Shown here: in pieces, positions 33,651 to 42,449 of the stretch
Layout of the letters: each line of letters starts with the position of its first letter
Position numbering within the stretch: position 1 is the stretch's first letter
NCBI RefSeq assembly: GCF_008017535.1
Contig: NZ_VRUA01000016.1
Location: 1-64,000, forward strand
Length of the DNA: 64,000 nucleotides
Direction: 5' to 3'
Source of the DNA: Ottowia flava
Lineage (GTDB): Bacteria > Pseudomonadota > Gammaproteobacteria > Burkholderiales > Burkholderiaceae_C
The notes under the pieces: model-generated
Databases searched by the model: none
What the model saw: only the letters and a program-made list of their open reading frames with translations
What the model was told of the DNA's origin: nothing
Made by a program: the position numbers and the translations under genes

Positions 33651-34976
33651 CTACTCAGAGCGGCCCGCCTCACGGTTGCGCCGCCGCAATTCGGTCAATT
33701 TTTCACCGATCCGAATCTCCAACCCTCGTGGCACGGGCTGGTAAAACTGTTGGGGCAGTATGCCCTCGGGCAGGTAGTTCTCACCTGCGGCAAAAGCGTC
33801 CTGCTCGTCGTGTGCGTAGCGATACCCCTTGCCGTAGTCCAGATCGCGCATCAATTTGGTGGGTGCGTTGCGTAGATGCATCGGAACGGGGCGCGTCGTG
33901 TCTTGTTTGACAAACGCCTTGGCCGCCTTGTACGCGTTGTAGACCGCGTTGCTCTTCGGTGCAACAGAAAGATACACAATACATTCGGCCAGTGCCAATT
34001 CCCCCTCGGGCGAGCCCAGGCGTTCGTAGACCTCGGCCGCATCCAGCGCCAGGCGCAGCGCGCGCGGGTCGGCCAGGCCAATATCCTCGCTGGCCATGCG
34101 CACCATCCGGCGCGCCAAGTAGCGCGGGGCGGCCCCGCCATCGAGCATGCGCACCAGCCAGTACAGCGCGGCGTCAGGGTCGCTACCGCGTACCGCCTTG
34201 TGCAGCGCGCTGATGGTGTCGTAGAACTGCTCGCCGCCTTTGTCGTAGCGGCGCAGGCGCTCGCCCAGCACGCGCTGCAGCCACGCGGCGTTGATGGTGT
34301 CCAGCCGCTCGGCACGGGCGGCCACGGTGAGGGTCTCCAGCGTGTTCAAAAGCCGCCGCGCATCACCATCGGCATAGGCGATGAGCTGCTGCTGCGCTTC
34401 GCTTTCGATAGCTGGCTGCGCAGGTTCGGCGCTGGCCCGATCCAGAATCTTCTTTAAGTCATCTTCCCCAAGCGGTTGCAGCACGTACACCGCAGCGCGC
34501 GACAGCAGGGCCGAGTTGACTTCAAACGAAGGGTTTTCGGTGGTCGCGCCGATGAAGGTGAACAATCCGCTTTCGACATGCGGCAAGAACGCATCCTGTT
34601 GGCTCTTGTTGAAGCGGTGGACCTCGTCCACAAACACGATCGTGCCTTGCGGTGTCAAGCTGTCGCGCGCCTTCTGCGCCAGTTCGACCGCCTCGCGGAT
34701 GTCCTTGACACCGCCCAGCACCGCGCTGACCGGGATGAACTGCGCATCAAACGAATCCGCCATCAAGCGCGCGATCGTGGTCTTGCCGGTGCCCGGTGGC
34801 CCCCACAGGATCAGGCTGTGCGGCTGGCCCGACTCGAACGCGATGCGCAGCGGCATGCCTTCGCCCAGCAAATGCTGCTGGCCCACCACTTCGCCCAACG
34901 TACGTGGGCGCAGCCGCTCGGGCAGCGGCACGTGCAGCGAAGCGGAATCAGCGGGAGGGACTTTGGCGCCGGGCAT
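33651..34976 (-). CDS. rarA: Replication-associated recombination protein A
   Basis: AAA+ ATPase (MgsA/WRNIP1 family) that acts at stalled replication forks with SSB. 441 residues from the ATG at 34976. PLPERLRPRTLGEVVGQQHL precedes Walker A (GPPGTGKTT) and Walker B (FVDEVHRFNKSQQDAF). FIGATTENPSFEVNSALLSR is the sensor region, and the C-terminal tetramer domain has CIVYLSVAPKSNAVYNAY. The start is uncertain since the frame is open to 35072 and no good ribosome site is seen. An interspersed repeat (34401-34456) lies within the coding sequence and encodes SAEPAQPAIESEAQ in a region where relatives vary in sequence. Confidence 0.95.
   Translation of the reverse strand: MPGAKVPPADSASLHVPLPERLRPRTLGEVVGQQHLLGEGMPLRIAFESGQPHSLILWGPPGTGKTTIARLMADSFDAQFIPVSAVLGGVKDIREAVELAQKARDSLTPQGTIVFVDEVHRFNKSQQDAFLPHVESGLFTFIGATTENPSFEVNSALLSRAAVYVLQPLGEDDLKKILDRASAEPAQPAIESEAQQQLIAYADGDARRLLNTLETLTVAARAERLDTINAAWLQRVLGERLRRYDKGGEQFYDTISALHKAVRGSDPDAALYWLVRMLDGGAAPRYLARRMVRMASEDIGLADPRALRLALDAAEVYERLGSPEGELALAECIVYLSVAPKSNAVYNAYKAAKAFVKQDTTRPVPMHLRNAPTKLMRDLDYGKGYRYAHDEQDAFAAGENYLPEGILPQQFYQPVPRGLEIRIGEKLTELRRRNREAGRSE
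34401..34456 (+). repeat. Interspersed ~60-bp repeat, copy 9, inside rarA
   Basis: Forward copy on the plus strand, antisense to rarA. GCTTTCGATAGCTGGC and TGCGCAGGTTC, then GCTGGCCCGATCCAGAA. The rarA frame stays open across it. Confidence 0.6.
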
Positions 34977-35078
34977 GCGGCATTCTATGAACGCTGGACT
35001 GAACCGCCCCCGGCTTTTGAGGAGGCCAATCCATCTGAGAGGATTTAGCCATGGGCTGCTGCCGGGGAACACAGAGGG

Positions 35079-35103
35079 AAACCGGGGAACAACACCCCGG
35101 TTT
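35079..35103. repeat. Hairpin and CCGGGG repeats upstream of rarA
   Basis: AAACCGGGG (35079-35087) pairs perfectly with CCCCGGTTT (35095-35103) around AACAACA. A third related unit (GCCGGGGAACA) lies at about 35061 and a fourth (TCCCCGGTTTTTTCCCC) at about 35126. The 275-bp gap between rarA and ssrA therefore contains several alternative hairpins. The last one has a T-run and might stop plus-strand transcription. Confidence 0.45.
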
Positions 35104-35203
35104 GCGGACTGTACCTCGACTTGGTCCCCGGTTTTTTCCCCAGTTTTGCGTTGGCAGCAAGCGGACTCACACGCACGAAGATGGACGCTAACCCGTTGTC
35201 AAA

Positions 35204-35240
35204 GAAAAAGGCCGTGCACCGGATGTAAGCGCACGACCTT
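35204..35240 (-). terminator. Rho-independent terminator for ssrA
   Basis: On the minus strand, GGTCGTGCGC pairs with GTGCACGGCC (ten pairs with two G-U) around a nine-base loop, then CTTTTTC. It begins 14 bp after the tmRNA 3' end. Confidence 0.85.
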
Positions 35241-35251
35241 AGATGATGTAA

Positions 35252-35627
35252 TGGTGGAGCTGGGGGGACTTGAACCCCCGTCCGCAAATCTTCCACGCCC
35301 AGTTCTACATGCTTAGCGGTCTGATTTGAGTCTCACCACCTGAACCGCGCAGTCGCACGCTGTACAGGCAGCCAGTACCCTTGAATCTCGCCTGCGCCCA
35401 AGGTACCCGGGCACAAGCCAGCCGATGTGAATTCCCCCGCAGCCGGGACGGCTTGCGCCGCCCTTGCCCAGCCCATCGGCCTGCTGTTGCGAGGCTCACC
35501 GGTGTTTAAGCGGCGAGTGCGAAACGTTCGTCGTTTGCAGTTAGTTTTTTTCAGCGGTTTAGCGAGGTGACTGAACCTCGGCATGCCCTGAGGCGATTCC
35601 AACCCACGTCGAAACCAATGCAGCCCC
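35252..35627 (-). ncRNA. ssrA: Transfer-messenger RNA (tmRNA)
   Basis: 376-nt RNA that rescues stalled ribosomes with SmpB. The 5' end GGGGCTG (35627 leftward) pairs with CAGCTCC before the encoded ACCA. The tRNA-like T-arm is CGGGGG-TTCAAGT-CCCCC. The tag frame reads ANDERFALAA-stop, a typical betaproteobacterial tag. The 5' segment ATTGGTTTCGACGTGG is the standard start. It lies between gph and rarA on the same strand. Confidence 0.97.
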
Positions 35628-35641
35628 GGATGGAACCTATT

Positions 35642-36322
35642 TTAGTCCTTGTCGAGCCATTTCAAGAGCTCAAGGGGCGAATGAATGACCGCGTCCGCCC
35701 CCCAATCGCGCGGATCGGTGTCCGGCCCGAGATAGCCGTACGCAGCGGCAACGGTGCGCAGCCCGGCAGCCCGCCCGGCCTGGATATCGCGCGCGTCGTC
35801 CCCCACATAGATGGTCTGTCGAGGATCGAGGTGTGCCGCCTGCAAGGCAGCGAAGATCGGTGCAGGATGGGGTTTGGTGTGAGGCGTCGTGTCGCCGCAG
35901 ATGACGGTGCATGCGTCCTGAAACATGCTGAACGCCCCCATGGTGGGCAGAGTGAATCGACTGGCCTTGTTGGTCACGATGCCCCAGCGCGCGCCCCTCG
36001 AGGACAAGCCCGCCAGCAACTGAGGCACGCCATCAAAACTCAAGGTCTGGCGCAGCAGGTGCCGGTCGTAGGCTTCCAAGAACTCTTCACGCAGGGCAGC
36101 GTAGTCGGCCTGTTCGGGCGTGACACCGAGCGCCACATGCAGAACGCCGCGGGCGCCGGATCCCGCATGCGGACGGTAGATATCCAGGTCAAGCGGTGGC
36201 AGCTTGCGCGCGTGTCGAAGTGCATTGCCAGCCAAGGCGAGATCTGGTGCGCTGTCGATCAACGTGCCATCCAAGTCGAACAGCACGGCGCATATATCGA
36301 CTGGCGGGCTATTCACGCTCAT
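35642..36322 (-). CDS. gph: Phosphoglycolate phosphatase
   Basis: HAD-superfamily enzyme that removes phosphate from 2-phosphoglycolate formed during DNA repair or oxygenation reactions. 226 residues. HAD motif I is VLFDLDGTLIDSAPDLA, motif II is GIVTNK, and motifs III and IV are TKPHPAPIF and YVGDDARDIQAG. The family stretch YRPHAGSGARGVL is close to that of other Gph proteins. Its ATG overlaps the ubiG stop by three to four bases, so it is coupled to ubiG, as in many Burkholderiales. Confidence 0.94.
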   Translation of the reverse strand: MSVNSPPVDICAVLFDLDGTLIDSAPDLALAGNALRHARKLPPLDLDIYRPHAGSGARGVLHVALGVTPEQADYAALREEFLEAYDRHLLRQTLSFDGVPQLLAGLSSRGARWGIVTNKASRFTLPTMGAFSMFQDACTVICGDTTPHTKPHPAPIFAALQAAHLDPRQTIYVGDDARDIQAGRAAGLRTVAAAYGYLGPDTDPRDWGADAVIHSPLELLKWLDKD

Positions 36323-37026
36323 TCTGGCCGGCGCGCAGCGACCATGTAATTCACATCCGTATCCGCCGTCAGGCGAAAACGCCGAGTGACCGGATGAAAG
36401 GTCAGGCCACTGCTGCGAACGAGATCCAGGCCGGCTGCCCGGCAGAACGACGCCAGTTCATGGGGCCGAACCAGCCGTGCGTACTCGTGTGTTCCTCGCG
36501 GCACCATGTTGGCAAGGTACTCGGCACCAACGATGGCAAGCAAAAACGATTTAACGTTGCGGTTGATGGTAGAGAAAAACACCCAACCACCAGGACGGAC
36601 GAGCCGGGCGCAGGCGCTGACAACCGATGAGGGATCGGGCACATGCTCCAGCATTTCCATGCAGGTGACCACATCAAAAGCATCTGGTGACTCATCTGCG
36701 AGCGCCTCTGCCGCTACCAGACGGTAGGCCACTCCTGGAGTTTGTGCTTCCATCGCATGCAGTTGAGCGACCTTGAGGGACTTTTCCGCCAGATCGATGC
36801 CAAGCACCTCGGCGCCACAGCGCGCCATGGCATCCGCCAGAATGCCACCGCCGCACCCGACATCGAGCACGCGCGCGCCCCCCAGTGGGCGGATGCCATC
36901 GATCCAGTCAAGCCTGAGGGGATTGATCTGATGCAAGGCGGCAAACTCGCCGTCCATGTCCCACCATTGATGGGCCAAGGCAGAAAATTTGGCCAGTTCA
37001 GCTTGGTCTGCGTTCACTTCGCTCAT
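36319..37026 (-). CDS. ubiG: Ubiquinone biosynthesis O-methyltransferase UbiG
   Basis: SAM-dependent enzyme for both O-methylations in ubiquinone synthesis. 235 residues from the ATG at 37026 (MSEVNADQAELAKFSAL), which matches the family N-terminus. AHQWWDMDGEFAALHQINPL is the UbiG opening. Motif I is VLDVGCGGGILADAMARCG and the late motif VTCMEMLEHVPDP. An in-frame ATG at 37059 overlaps the upstream stop (ATGA) and could be the true start, adding 11 residues. That overlap couples it to the unknown secreted protein upstream. gph follows. Confidence 0.94.
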   Translation of the reverse strand: MSEVNADQAELAKFSALAHQWWDMDGEFAALHQINPLRLDWIDGIRPLGGARVLDVGCGGGILADAMARCGAEVLGIDLAEKSLKVAQLHAMEAQTPGVAYRLVAAEALADESPDAFDVVTCMEMLEHVPDPSSVVSACARLVRPGGWVFFSTINRNVKSFLLAIVGAEYLANMVPRGTHEYARLVRPHELASFCRAAGLDLVRSSGLTFHPVTRRFRLTADTDVNYMVAARRPE

Positions 37027-37055
37027 GAGCCCATTTTCCCACGCGCTTGTGGCGA

Positions 37056-38330
37056 TCATTCAGGCATTGCAGAGCGGGCCCTTGCTGGCATGGACAAGCC
37101 GCTCGTCTGCGCGAAGCGCACACGCTCTGCGTGGACCTCGGCCTCCGTTATGCAAAGCTTGGGGGCGGGCTCTTTGCGCCTCTGCCAATGCGCCCTGTAA
37201 GCGGCGCTCTGGTACGGATCGGAGACCACATACCCCGCCGCACCTGAGCATTGGCCCGAGGCGGTGCACTCACGCCAGGTCGCCCCATAGACAACCCTTC
37301 CGTCACGCGTCAGGCCTGGAAACGCGCTGACCAAAGTGCGTTCGCGCGCATGGTCCAGTCGAAACGCAGTCTTTAGCGCTCGATCAAAAACATATGCGCT
37401 CCCCAGATCACTGTAGGTCAACCATGTCGGTCCGGACGCAGATTTGGATGGGTAGCCAAACACCGCCTTGCTCGGCGACGAGCCAAGATCGGCTCGCAGG
37501 TCGCACGGGTGCTCCTTGGCCAATGGCTCCATTGCCAGTCCGTAGACGCGCATGCTGGGCTGGCCTTTCAGAGGCGACTGGGGGATGGCGGAAAACTCCA
37601 TTCCGTCGATGGAAATCATTGGCAGCGCAAAAGCCCCGCCATCCTCGCCTCGCCGTTGACCACAGATGAAGCGCGGACCACTTGACCGAACGACCCTCGC
37701 GGTTCGGCCATCATCGCGCACCTCGATCGTCTCAAGTTGCAACGGCCCGACGCCCTGACTGTCGGAATCGGCATTCTGAGGCCAACTGAGCGATCGGATG
37801 AAGACCGTCTGGGCTCCAAGTGAAGCCTCGTTCCCTGAAGGATTAGCGACCAACAGTTCGGACGCCGCTGCGTAAAAACCTGTCATGCCACCCCGAAATA
37901 CGGGCCTTGCCCGATTTTGGTCATGCAGCACTTCAGCAAAACGATAGTGTTCTCCCGACACGTCGACTAGGTAGCGCCAAGTCTGCTGAACCGGAAATGC
38001 CTCGTTGGAAAATGGCGTCTTGTAGACGCGAACGGGTCCGTCGGAAGTTTCGGATAATTCCATCAGACTGACGGTGCCGACCTGTTCGCCGGAGTAGGAG
38101 CGAAGAATGAAACGGCCATCCGGACTGATGCGCTCATAAGTGCCCAGCGCGGGAAGGCCTTGGGTACCACGGCCGACCACTGCGCTGTCAAGGGCGTGGT
38201 AGGAGATCGCCGCAATACACCTATTTTCCTCCCTGTCTCCTTGCGCTTGTGCATCATACATTTGAGTGAGCCCGGCGACCGCGAGCACGGGCACGAGCAC
38301 ACGAAAGCCAAGTCGTGCCGTGCCCCTCAT
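37056..38330 (-). CDS. Exported protein of unknown function, possible beta-propeller
   Basis: 424 residues from the ATG at 38330, chosen because it overlaps the upstream stop codon by four bases (ATGA). A Sec signal peptide is present (VLVPVLAVAGLTQMYDAQAQ). The mature part has recurring strand-turn units such as YERISPDGRFILRSYSGEQ, LVDVSGEHYRFAEVL and AFPGLTRDGRVVYGATW, which suggest a WD40/PD40-like propeller. Several cysteines (CIAAIS, FICGQRR, CDLRADL, CTASGQCSG) could form disulfides in the periplasm. I do not recognise a named family. It sits in a coupled run unknown-unknown-ubiG-gph. By eye its base composition is less GC-rich than that of its neighbours. Confidence 0.75.
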   Translation of the reverse strand: MRGTARLGFRVLVPVLAVAGLTQMYDAQAQGDREENRCIAAISYHALDSAVVGRGTQGLPALGTYERISPDGRFILRSYSGEQVGTVSLMELSETSDGPVRVYKTPFSNEAFPVQQTWRYLVDVSGEHYRFAEVLHDQNRARPVFRGGMTGFYAAASELLVANPSGNEASLGAQTVFIRSLSWPQNADSDSQGVGPLQLETIEVRDDGRTARVVRSSGPRFICGQRRGEDGGAFALPMISIDGMEFSAIPQSPLKGQPSMRVYGLAMEPLAKEHPCDLRADLGSSPSKAVFGYPSKSASGPTWLTYSDLGSAYVFDRALKTAFRLDHARERTLVSAFPGLTRDGRVVYGATWRECTASGQCSGAAGYVVSDPYQSAAYRAHWQRRKEPAPKLCITEAEVHAERVRFAQTSGLSMPARARSAMPE

Positions 38331-38848
38331 TTGCACCCCTCGCCCGCCAGTTGTCCTAGCCTGCTATGCAGTGTGTCTGCCCAAAAATCACTGGGCATCA
38401 CGCCCAAGATGGGCCAAGGATGCACCGCGCCGCAGCGACCAACCAACGCTGAAGGCGTATGGTTCAACAGACCACAGTCGGCTGCCGTTGTCTGGGCGAT
38501 CAAACCAATGTCAGTGAGACCGTCTGAAGCCACTTTGGTCAAGGCCTGTGCCCACTCTCCATCAGGAATTCTGGGATCGCGCATTGCCAACACCTGAAAT
38601 CCGTCGTCCTCAGCAGTAACTTGCATTCGACGCCACTCCTGCAGCGCGAGAGGCATGCGCGGCGACAGAACGACCAGTACCGTTGGCTGACTGCCTTTGA
38701 AGAGCGTGCTTAAAGCGCGTTGACACAATGCACGAGACTCTTGCGGCGCGTCGGCGAGCGCGCACACACATGAACCGGCAGCTAACCCTACCACCAAGCG
38801 CAAGACAGAGCGCCAGAACCCACGACTGGCATTGGCCATCTGCTTCAC
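38327..38848 (-). CDS. Exported protein of unknown function
   Basis: 173 residues. It starts MKQMANASRGFWRSVL, with a hydrophobic stretch (LVVGLAAGSCVCALADA) that looks like a Sec signal peptide or a lipoprotein-like leader. The mature part begins with a strand-helix unit (TVLVVLSPRMPLALQEWRRM), then FQVLAMRDPRIPDGEWAQAL, which resembles the start of a thioredoxin-like or receiver-like alpha/beta fold. This is only an impression. Four or more cysteines are present. It shares a four-base overlap with the 424-residue exported gene, so the two are probably made together and may act together. Function unknown. Confidence 0.7.
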   Translation of the reverse strand: MKQMANASRGFWRSVLRLVVGLAAGSCVCALADAPQESRALCQRALSTLFKGSQPTVLVVLSPRMPLALQEWRRMQVTAEDDGFQVLAMRDPRIPDGEWAQALTKVASDGLTDIGLIAQTTAADCGLLNHTPSALVGRCGAVHPWPILGVMPSDFWADTLHSRLGQLAGEGCK

Positions 38849-38853
38849 CGTTC

Positions 38854-38893
38854 AAATAAAAAAGCCTTGAGGGCAAACACCCTCAAGGCTTTT
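38854..38893. terminator. Strong bidirectional terminator after ompA
   Basis: A 13-bp perfect stem, AAAGCCTTGAGGG (38861-38873) with CCCTCAAGGCTTT (38880-38892), and a CAAACA loop. The minus strand continues TTTATTT. It ends the ompA transcript just ahead of the unknown two-gene operon. Confidence 0.92.
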
Positions 38894-38914
38894 GTCGAGC
38901 AAACTCAGTGGGAA

Positions 38915-39553
38915 TTACTGAGCGCGCGTGCCGACCACTTCCACTTCCACGCGACGGTTCTTGGCGCGGCCTTCGGCGGTGCGGTTGTCAGCCACAGGCT
39001 GCTTCTCACCCTTGCCTTCGGTGTAGATGCGGTTGCGCTCGATGCCCTTGGACACCAAGTAGGCCTTCACGGCTTCAGCGCGGCGAACCGACAGCTTCTG
39101 GTTGTAGGCGTCAGAGCCAACGGAGTCGGTGTGACCCACGGCGATAATGACTTCCAGGTTGATGCCCTTAATCTTGCCGACCAGATCGTCCAACTTGGCG
39201 CGGCCTTCCGGCTTCAGCACAGACTTGTCGAAGTCAAAGAAGGCGTCAGCAGCGTACGTCACCTTCTGGGCAGCCACAGGAGCGGGTGCCGGAGCGGGAG
39301 TCGGAGCAGCCACAGGAGCGGGTGCCGGAGCAGCAGCGGGAGGAGCCTGCAGGGCGCCATCACAGCCAGGAGCAGCCGTGGCGGGCGTCCAGTAGGCATC
39401 GCGCCAGCACAGTTCGTTCGTGCCGTTTTTCCAGATCAGGTTGCCGTGGCCGTTACGCCAGTTGTCAGAGTTGATCGTCGAGCCAGCTGCGAAGGCGGAA
39501 CCAGCCACGGTTGCAACAGCGAACAGGGTCGCCACTTTGTTCAGTTTCTTCAT
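38915..39553 (-). CDS. OmpA-family outer-membrane/peptidoglycan-binding protein
   Basis: 212 residues with an excellent ribosome site (GAGGAGAACC before the ATG at 39553). Signal peptide: MKKLNKVATLFAVATVAGSA, cleaved after AFA. A short N-terminal part (NWRNGHGNLIWKNGTNELCW) lacks an eight-stranded barrel. An Ala/Pro linker (APAPAPVAAPTPAPAP-type, residues about 70-96) follows, then a full OmpA C-terminal domain: FFDFDKSVLKPEGRAKLDDL, GHTDSVGSDAYNQKLSVRRA and the final AKNRRVEVEV. It anchors the outer membrane to peptidoglycan. This short Comamonadaceae type is normally abundant. It diverges from gyrA. Confidence 0.92.
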   Translation of the reverse strand: MKKLNKVATLFAVATVAGSAFAAGSTINSDNWRNGHGNLIWKNGTNELCWRDAYWTPATAAPGCDGALQAPPAAAPAPAPVAAPTPAPAPAPVAAQKVTYAADAFFDFDKSVLKPEGRAKLDDLVGKIKGINLEVIIAVGHTDSVGSDAYNQKLSVRRAEAVKAYLVSKGIERNRIYTEGKGEKQPVADNRTAEGRAKNRRVEVEVVGTRAQ

Positions 39554-39694
39554 GGTTCTCCTCATGGGGAAAAAAGCCGCAGCCGGGCTGCGATAAATCG
39601 GACGCTTCAAGTGACCACCACCGAAAACGCTGCGTCGATTGTGCCACACGTCCTTCTGCATTCTTAGCAGAACGGGCGCCCGCGCCGTCAGACA

Positions 39695-39713
39695 AAGCCC
39701 GAATTCCGGGCTT
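39695..39713. promoter_or_regulatory. Dyad in the ompA-gyrA divergent region
   Basis: AAGCCCG-AATTC-CGGGCTT, seven perfect pairs, about 75 bp before gyrA. It could be an operator or part of a supercoiling-sensitive promoter region. No T-tract. Confidence 0.35.
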
Positions 39714-39789
39714 GTGTTGCTCTGATACGACAAGCGATTCAGCCTAAAATTGACGGCTTGCTCACCGCCTGCCTTGCTTCTATATCTAT

Positions 39790-42447
39790 ATGACTTCGTT
39801 CGCCAAAGAAACACTTCCGATCAGCCTGGAAGAGGAAATGCGGCGAAGCTACCTGGATTACGCCATGAGCGTGATCGTCGGGCGCGCCCTCCCAGATGCC
39901 AGAGACGGGCTCAAGCCGGTCCACCGACGCGTGTTGTTTTCCATGCACGAGGCCAACAACGTCTGGAACCGGCCTTACGTGAAGTGCGCGCGCGTGGTGG
40001 GGGACGTGCTTGGTCGCTTCCATCCGCACGGTGACTCGGCAACCTATGAGGCGCTCGTGCGCATGGCACAGGATTTCTCCCTGCGCCACCCCCTGATTGA
40101 TGGGCAGGGGAATTTCGGATCGGTTGATGGCGACAGTGCGGCCGCTTATCGCTATACGGAATGTCGACTGGAAAAGATCGCTGGCGAGATCCTTGCGGAC
40201 ATCGACAAGCAGACCGTCGACATGGTGCCCAACTACGACGGCAAGGAGTTAGAGCCCACGGTGCTGCCAACGCGGCTGCCCAACCTGCTGATCAACGGCT
40301 CTGGCGGCATCGCGGTCGGCATGGCCACGAACATTCCGCCGCACAACCTGAACGAAGTGGTCGATGCCTGCCTGCATCTGCTTCACCACTCGGACGCGAC
40401 CATCGAGGAACTGATGGAAATCGTGCCGGCGCCCGACTTCCCGACGGGCGGCATCATCTACGGCATCCAGGGTGTCAAGGATGGTTACCGCACCGGCCGC
40501 GGCCGGGTCGTGATGCGCGCCAAGGCGCACTTCGAAGACATCGACAAGGGCCAGCGCCAGGCCATTGTGGTGGACGAGATCCCCTACCAGGTCAACAAGA
40601 AGACGCTGCAGGAGCGCATGGCCGAGCTGGTGCACGAAAAGAAGCTCGAAGGCATCAGCCACATCCAGGACGAATCTGACAAGTCCGGCATGCGGTTGGT
40701 GATCGAGCTCAAACGCGGCGAGGTTCCTGAGGTCGTTCTCAACAACCTCTACAAGCAGACCCAACTGCAGGACACCTTCGGCATCAACATGGTGGCCCTG
40801 GTCGATGGACAGCCCAAGCTGTGCAACCTGAAGGAGTTGCTGCAGGTCTTCCTGCAACACCGCCGTGAGGTGGTAACGCGGCGCACTGTGTTCGACTTGC
40901 GCAAGGCGCGCGATCGCGGCCACGTGCTTGAAGGCTTGGCGGTGGCACTGGCCAACATCGACGAGTTCATCCGGATCATCCGAGAATCGCCTACACCGCC
41001 AGTTGCCAAGACCGAACTGATGGCGCGCACCTGGGACAGCGCGCTGGTGCGGGAGATGCTGACGCGCACGCGCGAGGATGGGGCGACCATCAGCGCTGAC
41101 GACTACCGCCCCGAATCGCTGGGGCGTGACTTCGGCCTGCAGCAGGACGGCCTGTACCGCCTGTCGGACACGCAGGCGCAGGAAATTCTGCAGATGCGAC
41201 TGCAGCGGCTGACCGGCCTGGAGCAGGACAAGATCATCGCGGAGTACAAGGAGGTCATGGCCGAGATCGAGGATCTGCTCGACATTCTGGCCAAGCCTGC
41301 ACGCGTCTCTACGATCATCGGCGAGGAACTGGCCGCCTTGAAGACCGAATTCGGTCAGACCAAGGAGGGCGCACGCCGCTCCATCGTGGAGCACAACGCG
41401 CAGGACCTCGCGACGGAAGATCTGATCACCCCCACCGACATGGTGGTCACACTCAGCCACAGCGGCTACATCAAGGCTCAGCCCCTCTCTGAGTACCGCG
41501 CGCAGAAGCGCGGTGGTCGAGGCAAACAGGCCACCGCCACCAAGGAAGACGACTGGATCGACCAGCTGTTCATCGCCAACACGCACGACTACATCCTGGG
41601 CTTTTCCAACCGCGGCCGGCTGTACTGGCTCAAGGTGTGGGAGGTGCCCTCCGGCTCGCGCGGCTCGCGCGGGCGCCCGATCGTCAACATGTTCCCGCTG
41701 GCCGAAGGCGAGAAGATCAACGTGGTGCTGCCGCTGACCGGCGACGCACGCACCTTCCCCGAAAACCGCTACGTCTTCATGGCCACATCGATGGGCACCG
41801 TCAAGAAGACGGCACTGCCGGAGTTCAGCAACCCACGCAAAGCCGGCATCATCGCGGTCGACCTGGACGAGGGCGACTTCCTGATCGGCGCAGCGCTGAC
41901 CGATGGCGTGCACGATGTCATGCTGTTTTCTGATGGTGGTAAGGCTGTGCGCTTCGACGAGAACGACGTGCGCCCGATGGGCCGCAACGCCCGCGGTGTT
42001 CGCGGCATGCAGTTGGAAGAAGGTCAGGGTGTCATTGCGCTGCTGGTGGCGCCTGGAGATGCGAGCGCCGAAGACTCGGAACCAATGGCCCGCAACAGTG
42101 TTCTAACTGCCACTGAAAACGGTTACGGTAAACGCACCAACATTACCGAGTACACACGTCACGGGCGTGGTACCAAGGGCATGATCGCGATTCAACAAAG
42201 CGAGCGCAACGGCAAAGTCGTCGCAGCGACGCTGGTCGGCGTTGATGATGAGATCATGCTGATCACCGACAAGGGTGTGCTGGTGCGCACCCGGGTGGCC
42301 GAGATCCGCGAGATGGGCCGAGCCACCCAGGGTGTCACGCTGATTTCGTTGGACGACGGCGCCCAACTCAGCGGCCTGCAACGCATCGTCGAGAACGACG
42401 CGCAAGAAGCCGAGGCCGAACCCGACGACGAACAACCCCAGGATTAA
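39790..42447 (+). CDS. gyrA: DNA gyrase subunit A
   Basis: Breakage-reunion subunit of gyrase. 885 residues, full length. The N-terminus ([20 protein letters not shown]) is standard. The catalytic Tyr is at 122 in AYRYTE. The quinolone region has Ser83 and Glu87 ([12 protein letters not shown]). The GyrA box in the C-terminal DNA-wrapping domain is QKRGGRGK, and an acidic tail ends the protein. Residues about 51-150 ([20 protein letters not shown], then [20 protein letters not shown]) differ from what I recall of Burkholderiales GyrA (GDVIGKYHPHGD, AAAMRYTE), while the flanks are standard. The DUF2059 gene follows by two bases. Confidence 0.97.
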   Translation: MTSFAKETLPISLEEEMRRSYLDYAMSVIVGRALPDARDGLKPVHRRVLFSMHEANNVWNRPYVKCARVVGDVLGRFHPHGDSATYEALVRMAQDFSLRHPLIDGQGNFGSVDGDSAAAYRYTECRLEKIAGEILADIDKQTVDMVPNYDGKELEPTVLPTRLPNLLINGSGGIAVGMATNIPPHNLNEVVDACLHLLHHSDATIEELMEIVPAPDFPTGGIIYGIQGVKDGYRTGRGRVVMRAKAHFEDIDKGQRQAIVVDEIPYQVNKKTLQERMAELVHEKKLEGISHIQDESDKSGMRLVIELKRGEVPEVVLNNLYKQTQLQDTFGINMVALVDGQPKLCNLKELLQVFLQHRREVVTRRTVFDLRKARDRGHVLEGLAVALANIDEFIRIIRESPTPPVAKTELMARTWDSALVREMLTRTREDGATISADDYRPESLGRDFGLQQDGLYRLSDTQAQEILQMRLQRLTGLEQDKIIAEYKEVMAEIEDLLDILAKPARVSTIIGEELAALKTEFGQTKEGARRSIVEHNAQDLATEDLITPTDMVVTLSHSGYIKAQPLSEYRAQKRGGRGKQATATKEDDWIDQLFIANTHDYILGFSNRGRLYWLKVWEVPSGSRGSRGRPIVNMFPLAEGEKINVVLPLTGDARTFPENRYVFMATSMGTVKKTALPEFSNPRKAGIIAVDLDEGDFLIGAALTDGVHDVMLFSDGGKAVRFDENDVRPMGRNARGVRGMQLEEGQGVIALLVAPGDASAEDSEPMARNSVLTATENGYGKRTNITEYTRHGRGTKGMIAIQQSERNGKVVAATLVGVDDEIMLITDKGVLVRTRVAEIREMGRATQGVTLISLDDGAQLSGLQRIVENDAQEAEAEPDDEQPQD

Positions 42448-42449
42448 CG

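Noticed and set aside
40249-41913. A long antisense frame within gyrA
   Set aside because: Shadow of gyrA in the opposite strand; composition is not protein-like.
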